Assembly: GCA_000499405.2 (NCBI GenBank)
Contig: HG738138.1
Span: 20,437,753-20,501,752 of the forward strand
Direction of reading: 5' to 3'
Length of the DNA: 64,000 nt
Origin: Onchocerca volvulus
Taxonomy: Eukaryota; Nematoda; Chromadorea; Rhabditida; Onchocercidae
The position numbers and the translations under genes are program-made. How positions within the stretch are numbered: the first letter of the stretch is position 1; the number at the start of each line of letters is the position of its first letter. Under the pieces are notes generated by a model. It was not told the DNA's origin. It ran no database searches and saw nothing but the letters and a program-made list of their open reading frames with translations. Positions 50,455 through 62,360 of this stretch are shown here, piece after piece.

Positions 50455-50830
50455 GATTTTTTGATGTCCTTACTTTCAATAATAGCCTTCAAATGTTTGC
50501 AAACATAAGCGCTGTGAAATGATTTTCATGCTTAATAGTGCAATGATTTGATATCAGGGGTTGCTTGTGGTGACCTACAGTCATTTGTAACAGAAGGCAG
50601 CTTGCAAGGTGGTTGTGCAGTCGAAGAATATGAACATCAAATTAGAATGGTGCTTTTTTTAAGTTGTAATTTTCGCAAAAATCAAACTCATTTACACCAC
50701 TTTTAGAGATCAATAGATTTCCTCTGCATCTATTTTCTCCGGCTCATCTCTCTAATACCGATATTTTTCTTCACTGCAGCACTGCTTGTTAAAATGTAGT
50801 ATCAGTTTAAGTATGATAATTTGTAAAATG
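50455..50830. repeat. Right arm of large inverted repeat
   Basis: Reverse-complement partner of 47044-47395. Where the left arm can be read as an exon, the right arm carries stops, so it is the degenerate copy. The outer edges fade gradually, with no obvious target-site duplication. Confidence 0.85.
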
Positions 50831-50866
50831 CAGCTGCTGAATTTTGTACAGCTGCTGAATTTTGTA
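50831..50866. repeat. 18-bp perfect tandem duplication
   Basis: CAGCTGCTGAATTTTGTA occurs twice in a row (50831-50848, 50849-50866). Confidence 0.95.
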
Positions 50867-50907
50867 CTATGTGTCGGTAAAATCCGAAAATTGATATAAA
50901 CAAGGAG

Positions 50908-51401
50908 TGTTAAAGGTCATGAAGCGCTAATTTCAAATGTACCACCAGGCCGATAATATTAGGGTAAACATGTTTCCCGCCAAAACGGTAAACATGTTTG
51001 CCGCCAAACGCTCCAACTAACAGTTAAAGAAAGCGAGATCCTGAGGCGCCGAATTGGAGATCAGGAAAGAAGGGGGGATTCTGAAAGGATATGTAAGGAT
51101 CGGATTTGGAGCAGAAATATATTCTTATTCCACCATCAGTCAACGAGCGCCTGCGTTACTACAACAGTCTTCTACAAGGGTTTTCTACCGACATTATTGC
51201 ACAACGACCCCAGCAATAATCGATTCCAATCAACAGAAGGGACAAAAAAATCTTTTGTTCTACGAGCAACAAAGGAAAGAAACACAGTGATTAGGCATTT
51301 GGATACTTTCGAATAATTGTTGGTTCGTAATTGTTCCCTGCTTAATAAATACCGTTTTCGAAAAGGAATTGTCATAGTCGCAACATTTATTTTCACGACA
51401 C
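50908..51401. mobile_element. Possible solo LTR
   Basis: A 494-bp segment begins TGTTAAAGG and ends TTTCACGACA, and is less AT-rich than its flanks. It contains an AATAAA signal near 51344 and a 24-bp tandem (50963-50986, 50987-51010; GGTAAACATGTTT core). This is the general form of a retroelement long terminal repeat. No target-site duplication was seen at these ends and no second copy is in the window, so this is a weak call. Confidence 0.25.
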
Positions 51402-51811
51402 TGTGGATTTAAACATGTCTTTTTCGTTCAAAACAAGACAAATATATTATTGCGTCAATGCAACGAAACAATCATCTTTTTTGAGATAAAATAATAAAGC
51501 AGTGGTGGTTGGAAGTGATTTTGCTGAAAGAAAAGTAATTAAGTAACATGAAATTTTGTTAAAAAGAAGCAAAAAAACTGAATAGGATTCCGTGATGAGC
51601 AAAAAAGCAAGTCAAGTAATCAGAAGTTGTGTTATAGGAACAAACTGCTAAACGGCGAAATAAAATCTGATGATGGATAAGCACGAAAGAGAATTTGAAA
51701 AATGCTTTAAGGCTTCGAAATATACAACTTTATTTCAAAAATGAAACTATGTAATTTCGATTCTGACAGCAAATTAACGAATGAATTCTGAAGAATATAA
51801 GTTTCTGTGAT
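51402..51811. other. Intergenic, nothing seen
   Basis: AT-rich spacer downstream of the Ig/TSP1-like gene's stop codon. No feature is supported. Confidence 0.5.
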
Positions 51812-54800
51812 TTAAAGAGTTGGACAACGTTGTGTATCTACAAGATGGGTTCCAACGAAGACGCTAACTGGTACTTCATCTTTTCGTATCGTCGGTTTGC
51901 TGTAATAATATAGGCACAATCGATCGCTAATTTTCAACATTGATTCGGCATCGTCAATTCCAAATGCAGCGAAAATTGCAGAGATCCAGCGTTTCGTCAC
52001 TTTTGGAGTTTTAAAGAAAATATCTTTCATCTGAAAAGAAATTGTATTCAGTTTTAAATTCATCACGGTATTGTTGAAGAATTTTTAGACTAATATTAAA
52101 CAGTATAAAACCGATATAAATTTGAGCTTAACAAAGCCAAAAGAAAAGCTGAAACATTAGTACAAACAGTGTAACAATCGTCATATATTTTGTCACCGCC
52201 GAATGCACCTTCATGAATCAGTTTTGATACCAGTCCACTGAAACAAAAATCTATCAGCAGTGATGAGTTTCATCGGTTATTTTATATCAAGCTTCGTTGT
52301 TTTAAATTCAAATTAATTTTATTTGTATGAAAAAATTTGAATAACAAGAAGAAGGAATGGATAAAGGATTCCGGTCAATTGTGGCACCTGTAAAGACGTA
52401 TACCAGTAATATTGAATTCGGGAATTTTTGACATATGATTCTTTAGCCTTGTCACCCAGTTGAATAGATCGTAAGCAGCAAATATACCGCCTATCATCTG
52501 TCCCACATCTTTACTTGGATCTATCTTTCTCAAGTAACAATGACCTGAAAATTCGAAATTCTCAGAAGCTGTAAGACATTTTTTATAGTTTATGAAATTA
52601 AAAAAAATCACCTTCTCTAGTCCTCACTGTAGTACCTTGCTCGCATGATGACCATTCACTCCACTGTAATTGAATTTTTAAATTCACAAAATTTTCAGCC
52701 AATTCGGCATCTCTCGAACGTCCATGCAAATTCCAGTTGATCTTCTCATTCATATTGTTATCACTTACTATCTGAAATTTCGAATATCTCATTAAAGATA
52801 ACTTTTCTATTCCCATTCTTAAAAACGATTACTTATTACTTAAAAAAAATGAATTAAAGTGACTGCTATTAAGTTGAATAAAAGAATAATGAGGGAACTA
52901 AAAATTTATCTCATCGAATTAACTGTTAACTTGCATCGGCGATCGCAATGGCGATTCTTGTTTGACAAGCAAATGATTATCTGTACCTTTTTTTTTTTTT
53001 GGAATAAATTAATCATTTCTTTACGTGATTTAAAAATCACTGCACATGAAAAACCAAAAAAATTATCAAAAGAAAAGTACCCAATCGAGACACAATGACC
53101 AATTCATAGCGCACATCCCGAATGCATCACGTATATATGTAGGAGGAATGTGACGGAATTTCCAGTTTGAATCAGGGAAACCTCGTGATTCCGGACACTC
53201 ATTTTCTGCACAAAAATTCGGCTCTTTCCATCAATTTTATTTGTTAATCAATTGAAATAAATTAAATTCAATTGTATTAAATCAAAAATCCTGTTATTTT
53301 CTTGCCAGCCGGGTAAATCAACCAGTTTTTTTTTTGAATTATCATAATTCCAGTGTTTTTAGACCAAAGTTATACAAACACCAAATGATACGATGAAGAA
53401 TAGAAAATTTTTTTAAAGAATTCTGAAAGCAACTTAATATATTATTATTTAATGACATGGAAGGAATATTTTATTCCACATTATTTTTGATCCATCACTA
53501 GTTATTCAAAATTATACATCATTTATTAATCTGTTAAAATTCTGAGTAACTATTTGAATTGTTTAGCCCTCATCGATAAATATTTAAATTTATTTTGCTT
53601 TTCGATGCCATATCTATAACTTATTTCACAAATAGATGTGCAATTAAATATAAGATAGAACACCAAAAATAAAAACATGCTCATACCAATCTGAGAGATT
53701 TGTTCTTCACCATTCGGGCTTGGAAATCAAGATTGAATTACTTGAGTTTAATCATTAATAGTGAAAAGATAAAGTGATCAATACAAAATTTAATTCGCAG
53801 TTTACTCAAATATAAAAACTAACAGGAATTGCTTTTCAAATTATAAAAGCGAATAAAAGGATAACTCAGGTTGAGATAAAGTTTTAAGTTTGTCTTCTAG
53901 ATATGATGCGGTCAAAGAAAGCAAATGTCAAAGATGACGCGAAAAAGATTGCAAAATAATCATTAAAGTATTTTTAATTTTTCTTCTTTCGTCAGAAGTA
54001 TAGGTGCAATCTACTATAGTAGTGCTCAGTTTTTACACAAAATTTATTATGACCGTCAGCTTTTTTATGAAGAAAATTACTTACTTCAGGTAAATGAAAA
54101 GAGGTTGCATGGCAATCAGATAATAAATGAAATGCAAGACATTTCTGGAGGCAGTATCCAAGCAACGATACAGACCTTCATTCTCGGATGTTGGCTGGAA
54201 ATCTCTTTTTAAGTTTCATATTAAGTTTAAAATATCACTAAAATTTAAATGCATTGATGATCTTGTCGGGGAAGCAAATATTGAAAAAATTCAAGTTAAA
54301 AGAAATGTTAAAAGATATTTACATATGAGTAGGCAACTGAGTACAGTAGGCACTAAAAAAAATTAAAGACATGAAATGTGCTATTTTGAAAACCCTTTAT
54401 TACAGTGATATATTGCTTCATCGTATCAATCTGATTATTCAAAGAAAAAATCGGGAATAAATCAAATACGTTTGATTTAGATGAGCAAATGTTATACTAT
54501 TAATCGAGATAATAGTAGTGAATTCAGACATGAAGCTATATTCATTAAAATTTTAATCCAGAAAATCGAAATTCTCATGAAATAAAAATAAGCAAGTTTA
54601 TAAGACGATAGAATGAAAATTGGGGTTTTAAAAAAAAAGCAGAATTTTTAAATATTTATTTGAAATCCATTAGAGTTGTTAAAATAATATATGTATGGCT
54701 AGACAAAATCTTATTTCGTATAAGGATAATTGTGGGATGTTCAATTGAACTGATACGGCAGCTAATAAAATATTATTCTCTATTCTACATAGGATGTATA

Positions 54801-56538
54801 TAGAATTAATACAGTGGAATAGCATTTTATTTCTGATATAAACAGTGAGCAAATAAGTACAAATATATTGAGAATGGAATAGTGTGTACAGTGTGATAAA
54901 AGTAATACCTGCAATAAAATTAGCATCCCTCTTCTCTGTATGAGTACGGTCTGTGGTCGTGGATTCGTCCCAGAATCGAAGCCAGTAGGCATTGCACCAA
55001 AATCACGCCATCTATTATCTCCATAATCGGCACTTAAAGTCAGCAAATGTTGATTCCATTTAGGTGAATTTTTGAGATTCTGAAATGTAATAGTAATACA
55101 ACAATTACTATCCGTAATTTTAAATATTCATGTACAAACTGATTTGGCAACTCAACTAATGTAGCGACTTGATTAATAATACTTTCTATTTTGCTAAACA
55201 CTAATTTGTTCTAAAACATTCGAAATTCTTGCATAATTAGATATACTGACTCCTGATAGACAAAGGAAAATGTGATAAAAAATAGGAAGAATAAAAAAAT
55301 TATCTGCAAAATCGAAAAATAAATGAGTAAATAAAGCACGATCACTGAATGAAACACGTTTCACGTCAACCTAATGCACATCGCTTCACATACCGAGAAA
55401 TACATAATATTGAATGATTTGTTTTGACAAGGTATAGATGTGTGTAAAGATTACTCAGTTAAATGGACTGAGGTGAACAATAAGTTTTACCATCTATTCT
55501 CCTTCTTGACAAAAAAGTCAAACTTTCATGTCTTCCAATGCACTTTCGACATCCTTCGCTTCCATAAACCACCAATGCTTCATTAATCCATTAAAAGTAA
55601 ATGCTCGACGACACATTACACATCGAAGGTCAATACGCTGACCAGGCCAAAAGTAAATCGGTTTGATCTATAAAAATCATGAAAAGCTTACAGCATATGC
55701 ATCAATACAGCCATAATTTGCACGAAGACCGTATCTTACAACATGAATGATTTGAGTTAATTACCATAATAAGTTACATGACCGTACCTTACAACATGAA
55801 TGATTTGAGTTAATTACCATAATAAGTTACATATGTTTAATAATTACAAAACTATAATTATCAATTCGAGAAAGTGCGATGACCATTGTAGACATTATCC
55901 TGCCTCTAAATGTTAGAATAACTTCTATAAGAAAATTTTCACGATAAACTTTTAGTTTTTTATGAAATCATTTAACAGTTTACCATAACACTGGGTTTAC
56001 CATCACAATCTGGTTCATAAAAGGACTCGGTAAACAATGATTTCAGATAATGTTTCTTATGGGCGTCTTCAATGAATTCAAATTCCATCGGATTATCAAT
56101 ATGAGGTGCTAAATCAGGGACCACATTCTCTTCGTCGAGCTGCAGTCCACATACATTTAAAATCCAACTTTCATCCTACTTGTTTTAAAGATAAATGGTA
56201 CAATAATCAACCATGAGATCTACATGGAAGGCATTTTGCAAATGAACCCGATCGAATAACCATGTTAAAGACCACAAAATCAAGATGTTTTGGTTCCAAT
56301 CTTTTTCACTCCTACTTGATATTATAATCGAAATTAAGTTTGAAACTTCATCAATTCTAAGCAGAGATGGACTTACAAAACTTTCTGCACCAAAAATGAC
56401 GAACAGAATAACTGCAGCTGAGTCCAACATTTCCACTTCTTGAACAACCGCCTTTCAGCAGAAGTAATTTCGAAAAAGAGAAAATCCTCTTACTGCTAAG
56501 ATTATGCAAATGAATGCAACAATTCGAAGACTACTCAT
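51812..56538 (-). CDS. Secreted Ig-domain and TSP1-like protein, FAM187-like
   Basis: Eleven exons, minus order: 56538-56494, 56139-55984, 55667-55524, 55079-54909, 54194-54085, 53718-53687, 53205-53081, 52771-52612, 52544-52388, 52237-52168, 52030-51812, giving 462 residues. Exon 1 is a signal peptide (MSSLRIVAFICIILA). Residues about 65-205 form an Ig-like domain: C83 in RIDLRC, W99-W100, and the ENEGLYRC motif with C183. A Cys-rich linker (NECPESRG, MCAMNWSLC) leads to a TSP1-like motif WSEWSSC (298-304) and GHCYLRK. The order Ig, W-x-x-W-x-x-C, G-x-CYL resembles vertebrate FAM187 proteins, a remembered similarity and not an alignment. No membrane helix is seen, so it is probably secreted or extracellular; function unknown. 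All junction phases agree. The link from exon 1 to exon 2 is least certain, because an open frame lies in that intron. It starts 325 nt after the pbs-1 stop on the same strand. Confidence 0.75.
55727..55832. repeat. 53-bp tandem duplication in an intron
   Basis: Units 55727-55779 and 55780-55832 differ at one position (CCGTATCTT versus CCGTACCTT). They sit in intron 2 of the Ig/TSP1-like gene. Confidence 0.95.
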
Positions 56539-56862
56539 CGTTTTTTTAAACTGTCAAGAAATGTTTTGGTACAGACATATGTGTTTTCTCTTCTTTTAAT
56601 TCAAAACTCTAAACAGTGGCGGAAAAATTCAGAGGATTGTCTTTATTTAAAATCAACAATGTTACAAGAAATGAAACAAACGAAGTCACTGAATCAAACT
56701 TTAATGGAAATGCTTTTTTTTCATATATTATTTGTTCGAGAAAATTTATACTAAAATTTTATACGCTCCATATTTTACTTAACATATTGTGGAATAATTG
56801 GAACTATGTTTTCACAGACGTTTAATTTCCATCAAAAACATGTAATTCTAAAAAGAATTTTA

Positions 56863-59121
56863 TCACTGAATAATGTGTTTCGGGTATGTTAAATGTGCTG
56901 GGATATTAGCAAACTTCGGGAACTGACTCCCATCCGGCCGAATAAGCTGAAATTCAGAAAAAAAAATGTGATTATAACAGTGAATTCAATGTCAGTTAAT
57001 AAATATGAGAATGTAGGATAAGTATTTCATGACTTCATTCCCATCGCAGAAAATGGATGATCTGCTCAAAAAAAAAAAAAAAAAAAAAAGAAAAACAAAA
57101 AAGAAAATAGAACTTTACGCAATTAAGGTCACAAATCCTTCCCATGAAACGCAAATTAGATTTTAATAGCTTCTAACTATGAACCCCAAATTACAATAAG
57201 TTAAGTGAAATTAAATAAAATAAAGATAAAAACACGATCCCAGTATATTTATGATGAAATTTTAAGAAACAAATGAATAACTAGCCGTTCTTTTCATGCC
57301 CATTTTGTCAATAATAGCCAATCTAATGACGCCGCCGGAAGAACCATCACGCATTGTTGCCAGAGCTACTGCATTGAGTACTATTTCTTTGCATTTTTCA
57401 GCAGTCATTCCTGGCTGCAAATGTTTTACTGTGATTTATATTTTCTTCTTTTTTCGCGTACTTTTCTGGACCTTGTTTTTAGATCGAAAGGAAAAGCGCA
57501 TAAATAAATAAAGGATAAAAGAAAACAACTCTTCACATAATTGCTTTCTTCATAAAAAATATAATAAATTTACCTTCCACTGACTATCGAGAAAACCTTG
57601 AACGAATGTACTACCACTACCACTCGCTGCGCATCGCTGTCGAGTTACGTAACCACCCAATGGAATCGCATACAACTAAAACAGGAATTTTTTTGAAGTA
57701 ATAAAAATAAAACTAGTTTCAACAAAAATATATCAGAAATTACTAAAAATAAAAAACTAGCTTCGGTCATTAGCAACTGACCTGTCCACCTTCAACATCA
57801 TCGTAGCCAGCAACCAGAACTGATGCTGATAAAGAGTCACGATATTTATACAGAAAATTTCGAAAGATTTGAGCAGCGCGCCCAACAGTAACGTCTTCTT
57901 CTTCCATCATTCTGTTAAAAAAAAAAAAAAAAAGGAAAAGCTGCTGAAAAAACGAAAAAAAAAAAAAAGCTGCTGCAAGTATAAACTTGAGAAAGAAAAT
58001 TGCCAAAGAGAATTATTAAGATCAGAATAAATTAAAATTTACGAATAAACTTCAATATAATATTTCACAATATCAGAAATAGCTTGTGTATCTGCAGCAG
58101 AGCCCGAGCGACAAACAACCATTCGATCCGTTACGGGTGTAATTTTGTCTGTAGCGCGCGATGATATGTAACTCCTGAAAACAACATATTTATTACTTCG
58201 AAAACTGTCCATCACAAAAAAACTAAACTGGAATTACATAGCATAAAATTAACTACTTGGCCCAAAAATAATATATGGCAAAAGGTGATAACAACCAGGA
58301 TAACTTGAAAAAATTTTCGTTTGTCGTTATGTCAAATATCTCTCTAAATCTTTTGAAACAATATAATGATTATACCACAGCAATAAACATGCACCGAAAA
58401 AAATAGTATTAAGTAATATGCGAATTAAATTACAAGGGAAATGAACCTAAAGATATTTAAAAAACAATATAATGGTCTACTTTCGAAATCAAACGATGCT
58501 ATAGGTGATATGAAGGAAGAAACATGAAACTGGGGTCAACTTGAGATACATAATATTGAAGTTTCATCCCACTTCCTGCTTTCTTTTCCCTCTTAATTTT
58601 TATGATATTTGCCATTTCAATTAATACATATGTAACTGCATAAGTTTTAAAATCATAACACAATGTTGTGTCCTTAAAAAATACATTGTTTTCCATTTTT
58701 TATTTTTTATATTAATGGTAGATGAAATAAATATAATTTCAAGCATAAATGAAATCATACCCAGAACTTGTCCTCGAGTCTGTTCCGACCACAACTCCAC
58801 CGTCGAATTCCATTGCAATGAGAGTTGTCTGGAAACAAGCATATATTTATTTTTTTTAAATCATAGCGAAATTTTTGCTCAAAAAAATTAAAGAATGATT
58901 TTTTTCTTCTCAAATAATAATAATAATAACTTGCAATATCATCAAGTCAACGATGCTGTAAAATCATCAGTGAATCTGACTGAAGTAAAAATGTTCGCTG
59001 TAAAAAGAATGAAATGAAATAAAAAGAGAAGTAAAGAAGCATATCTTACCCCCATGTCAACATCTTCACTTGTAAAGTAACGCGGTGGTCCACAGCGAGT
59101 CATTGCTCTTCCTCCCAGCAT
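56863..59121 (-). CDS. pbs-1: 20S proteasome subunit beta-1 (caspase-like)
   Basis: Seven exons, minus order: 59121-59050, 58828-58761, 58174-58043, 57911-57782, 57675-57574, 57414-57286, 56946-56863, giving 238 residues, the usual length of PSMB6/beta-1. A 24-residue propeptide ends in Gly, and the mature catalytic Thr is T25 ([13 protein letters not shown]). Counting from that Thr, D17 (TDSR) and K33 (ATDK) are in place, followed by RSGSAADTQ and later [13 protein letters not shown], both beta-1 hallmarks. The subunit carries the post-acidic cleavage activity in the nuclear and cytosolic proteasome core. The exon 6/7 junction is unusual: the phase-correct short form uses a GC donor (ACG|GCTAGT). 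A GTTTCT site 15 nt further would add five residues. The ATG follows a likely spliced-leader acceptor (GTTATAG). Candidate first gene of a pair with the Ig-like gene. Confidence 0.95.
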
Positions 59122-59895
59122 TGTGAATTTAATTTCTATAACAGACACAAATTACATCCTTTAGAAGGATACGATAGTAGGTAATTACCAGTCCTATACT
59201 CGAATACAGAAATGATGAGCTCCCTCCAGCATATGACCTATCACCCATGACCCCTCTCCTTCCCAATCACCACCCCATCCAGGTCACCAACAATTGGCTT
59301 TTACCAATTGACTTTTCGCAACACGATTATAAACCTCACAGCCCACGTTAAAGTATGAAGATTTCGTGCGAATGTTGTTTGTGGAAGTAGGACGAAGGGG
59401 AGGGGCACTAAAGAAGACCCGGAATGGATTAAAATGGGTCTGAAATAAATATGAGTAGGTCTGGAATGGAAATAGATGGACCTAGGATAGGCACAAACAG
59501 ACTTGGGATGATGCAAACTTGGACAAATGCAGGAAAAAACCTGGCTGTGGATTGTTGACTTTGATTTGAAGAATATACTGAAAGGTAACGGCTGTCTAAA
59601 CAGTTGAGTTTTCTATTTTCAAATCAATGCTAGCACCAGAAGAAAATAAAGTTGCAAATTGCTGTGAAGCATGGAGCATTCAGATCCAGCCTAATAAGTT
59701 TATTACATTCAGATGCATAGATGAATATTTCTTCATTTGCATCATTTTTCCGGATTTCCTTTTCTATCTAATTTATCGAATCTTCCAACATTGTTTAATA
59801 CATGTAATTTCTAGAAATGATCAGTTGATCGTGTTTTGTGTGTTAAGTGGATCTTCTCGCTATATCACTACTCATAAGAGAGATTTTTCTTTCAG
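59122..59895. promoter_or_regulatory. Divergent promoter region, pbs-1 and REEP gene
   Basis: The two genes are head-to-head across about 770 bp. The region is less AT-rich near 59215-59290 (CCC-rich) and has no supported exon. Each gene has an AG acceptor near its ATG: minus GTTATAG, plus TTCTTTCAG ending at 59895. Confidence 0.5.
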
Positions 59896-61609
59896 ATGAT
59901 TCTTCAGCTATTTTCACATGCCGCGTCCGTTGTAATTGGAGCACTCTATCCGGCCTTCAAAACTTTCAAAGTCATTCGTGAAGGCGATTTTTTACAAATG
60001 GTTACAATATCCTTATTTCTTACATTTCCTTTTTAGCAGTAATTGTTTCATGTAAGCTTCAGTTAAGAACAACGTAAATTGTTTCAGAAGCGATGGTTGA
60101 AGTATTGGACAGTTTATGCTGGCTTTCTAGCAACCGATACTGTTGGTGATATACTCCTTTTACCGTACATTGTGCCGGGTTATTTGCTAATGAAGTTGAG
60201 TTTCTTGCTTTGGACAGCATCACCATGGACTGATGGTGCCTCAACCGTTCATCAGAAAGTAAAGATTAATGTTGAAATAATTCATTGATATTTTAGAATG
60301 TCATGCATTTGTATACTCATTAAAAAACAATTCAGAACTGAATAATCCTAAAAGTTCAGAAGTTCGGAGTGGATAATTACAATTGTCAAAAACGAAATTT
60401 TGATGCAGAAGCTGGGAAAGAATGAAGGAGAGGGGATAATACACATTTATAATCTATTGATTATATTTTAAAATATTTTATTTACATTCTTTATGAGCAG
60501 TTTCAGTTAATTGCTCCGCTACTAACAATATATGAACAGGATATCGATGAAATGTTAGACAATATGGGACGTTCCATTCAGCGGCAAATCTCAAAATTAG
60601 GAAATGGAGCACTCGATAAGTCAATATTTAGTGAAATTTTTAGATTATCAGGTCTTTAATTATTTCATAATGTTTTGAAAGAAAGATTGTAGACTGTTGT
60701 AGAGCACGTCTCGGATTATTATCACTTGCAACAACAGATAGTTCATCTACTGGTCAACCATTTCTCACCGGTCGATGTGTTTCAGTAACAGTTGGTCAGT
60801 ATTCCGGTTTCCTTATTTTACAAATAACTCTTTGTAGAAGCTCATCTTTTTCTGTTCTAAACACAATCGTCATATTTTTATGAAAATCCCGCTTTCGAAA
60901 TTTTCGAAAATTCAAAATCTTCAGGTATTTTGATTACAAAGAGTTTTATCGCGATATAATTTTTAACCCAGATGTAACCTTTAATTATCTGCAGCAGTGG
61001 AAGAACAAGCAGAAGAAGATATTATCCGGCTAGTTGACGAAGATACAGACATTAAGAGAGAGTTAGAGGAAAGTGGAAGTAATATATCTGCAGATAGTAA
61101 GTTTTTTTTTTTTCTTTTTATTTTTTTTGCAAATTCAATTGAAAAAGCATGATATAAATGCTACCATTTTATAATAGTTCGAAATCTGATCGAGTTGCTT
61201 TAGCATTAAATCGCTTGAGAAAAAACTGCGCACATTCTGATGATGTCAATATTATTAAGAAAGGACGAAAACGATCGCATAGAAATAGAAAGATGGAAGG
61301 TAGTTCTTACTTTGTACTTTTCCGTGCATCATCATTACATTTGCTATTATCAAATTTCAACTTCCATTTCACTTCATGAACTACCGCAAAGGAGTATGAA
61401 GAGCTTAATTTTTCTGAATTTTTCACACTTTCTTTTTCTGCTTATCCAAGATTAACTGTATTTTCATATTCTCCATCATAGTTAAAAGATCTGAATACCT
61501 GAATTTCATCTACTTTGTGTTTTGTTTTATAGGAGATGCAAGAAATCAATCGCATCGCTCAAGGCGTGTTACAGCAAATCGCAGTACCTCTCGTGGACGA
61601 CAAACTTAA
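59896..61609 (+). CDS. REEP1-4 family ER-shaping protein (TB2/DP1/HVA22)
   Basis: Seven exons: 59896-60000, 60088-60258, 60507-60651, 60693-60794, 60995-61096, 61204-61299, 61533-61609, giving 265 residues. The TB2/DP1/HVA22 core lies at about 10-110: GALYPAFKTFKVIREGD, KRWLKYWTVYAGF, DTVGDILLLPYIVPGY, LLWTASPWTDGASTVHQK, then LIAPLLTIYEQDIDEM. The hydrophobic hairpins at about 9-20, 41-60 and 64-80 insert into the outer leaflet and help curve ER tubules. REEP1-4 members also have a cytosolic tail that can bind microtubules. Here the tail is acidic in the middle and strongly basic at the end (RSRRVTANRSTSRGRQT). The short N-terminus matches the REEP1-4 group and not REEP5/6. The ATG directly follows a TTTCAG acceptor, suggesting trans-splicing at the start codon. 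Exon 6 begins at TTGCTTTAG, the only acceptor that keeps phase. Confidence 0.9.
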
Positions 61610-62360
61610 TCACTTTTTTTTTTCTTTTTAATAAAATTTCGGGAAATATTTTTTGAAATGATGTTACATTTATCGCTATTTTGAGACTTTTTTGATCTTT
61701 TGCTCTGCAGAAATGTTTTGTTGTACAACTACATCCACTACGTATGCGTTTTGAATTTCCAATAGATTTTATGATCTTTTTTGCCCGGTTGTCTTTCCAT
61801 ACTGCATTAATATTGTTGCATTTATCGATTTTTCGTGGTCTCTGATTCAATTTTTCGAATTTTTCCTTTTATTATAATATTAAATTTGCTGCTTACATGA
61901 AGGCGCCTTTTTTTATAAACGCAATATTTAGAACAGAAATCCTTAGGTTTCTGTTCTGGATATTGAGTTTTTAAAAGAGTGGATTGATTTCAGCTCTAAT
62001 CATCAAAATGTTCTTTGTGGTGAGCATAAAACTGATATTTCTTTGCGAGGATTCCGGAGGGAAACTCTTCATATTTCTGTCTGAAACTTTATGATAAAAA
62101 GAGAAGGAGAATGCCTGTCTGTCATACTAACTTGAAGTTCAAAACAAAATTTTTTTTTTTCAAGTTCTAAAACGTACAACATGGATAATTTGATTCCATT
62201 CTGTCTTTCCCGACTTGAATTTAGAAGGCTGTTCATACATTTAGATTTCCTTTCAAAAATCAGCAAATTTGGTATTATCGATTGATTTATGCTCAACAGG
62301 ACATATGTTTCAATTATACTATAACAACAGAAGGAAGAATTAAGCATAGTTAATTTGAGT
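61610..62360. other. Tail-to-tail intergenic region
   Basis: Separates the 3' ends of the REEP and TYW2 genes. It includes T-rich tracts near 61615-61630 and A-rich/T-rich runs near 62150. No gene is supported. Confidence 0.55.

Noticed and set aside
56185..56436. 83-codon minus ORF between exon 1 and exon 2 of the Ig-like gene
   Set aside because: No phase-consistent pair of splice sites includes it. Direct joining of exon 1 to exon 2 keeps phase and gives a normal signal peptide.
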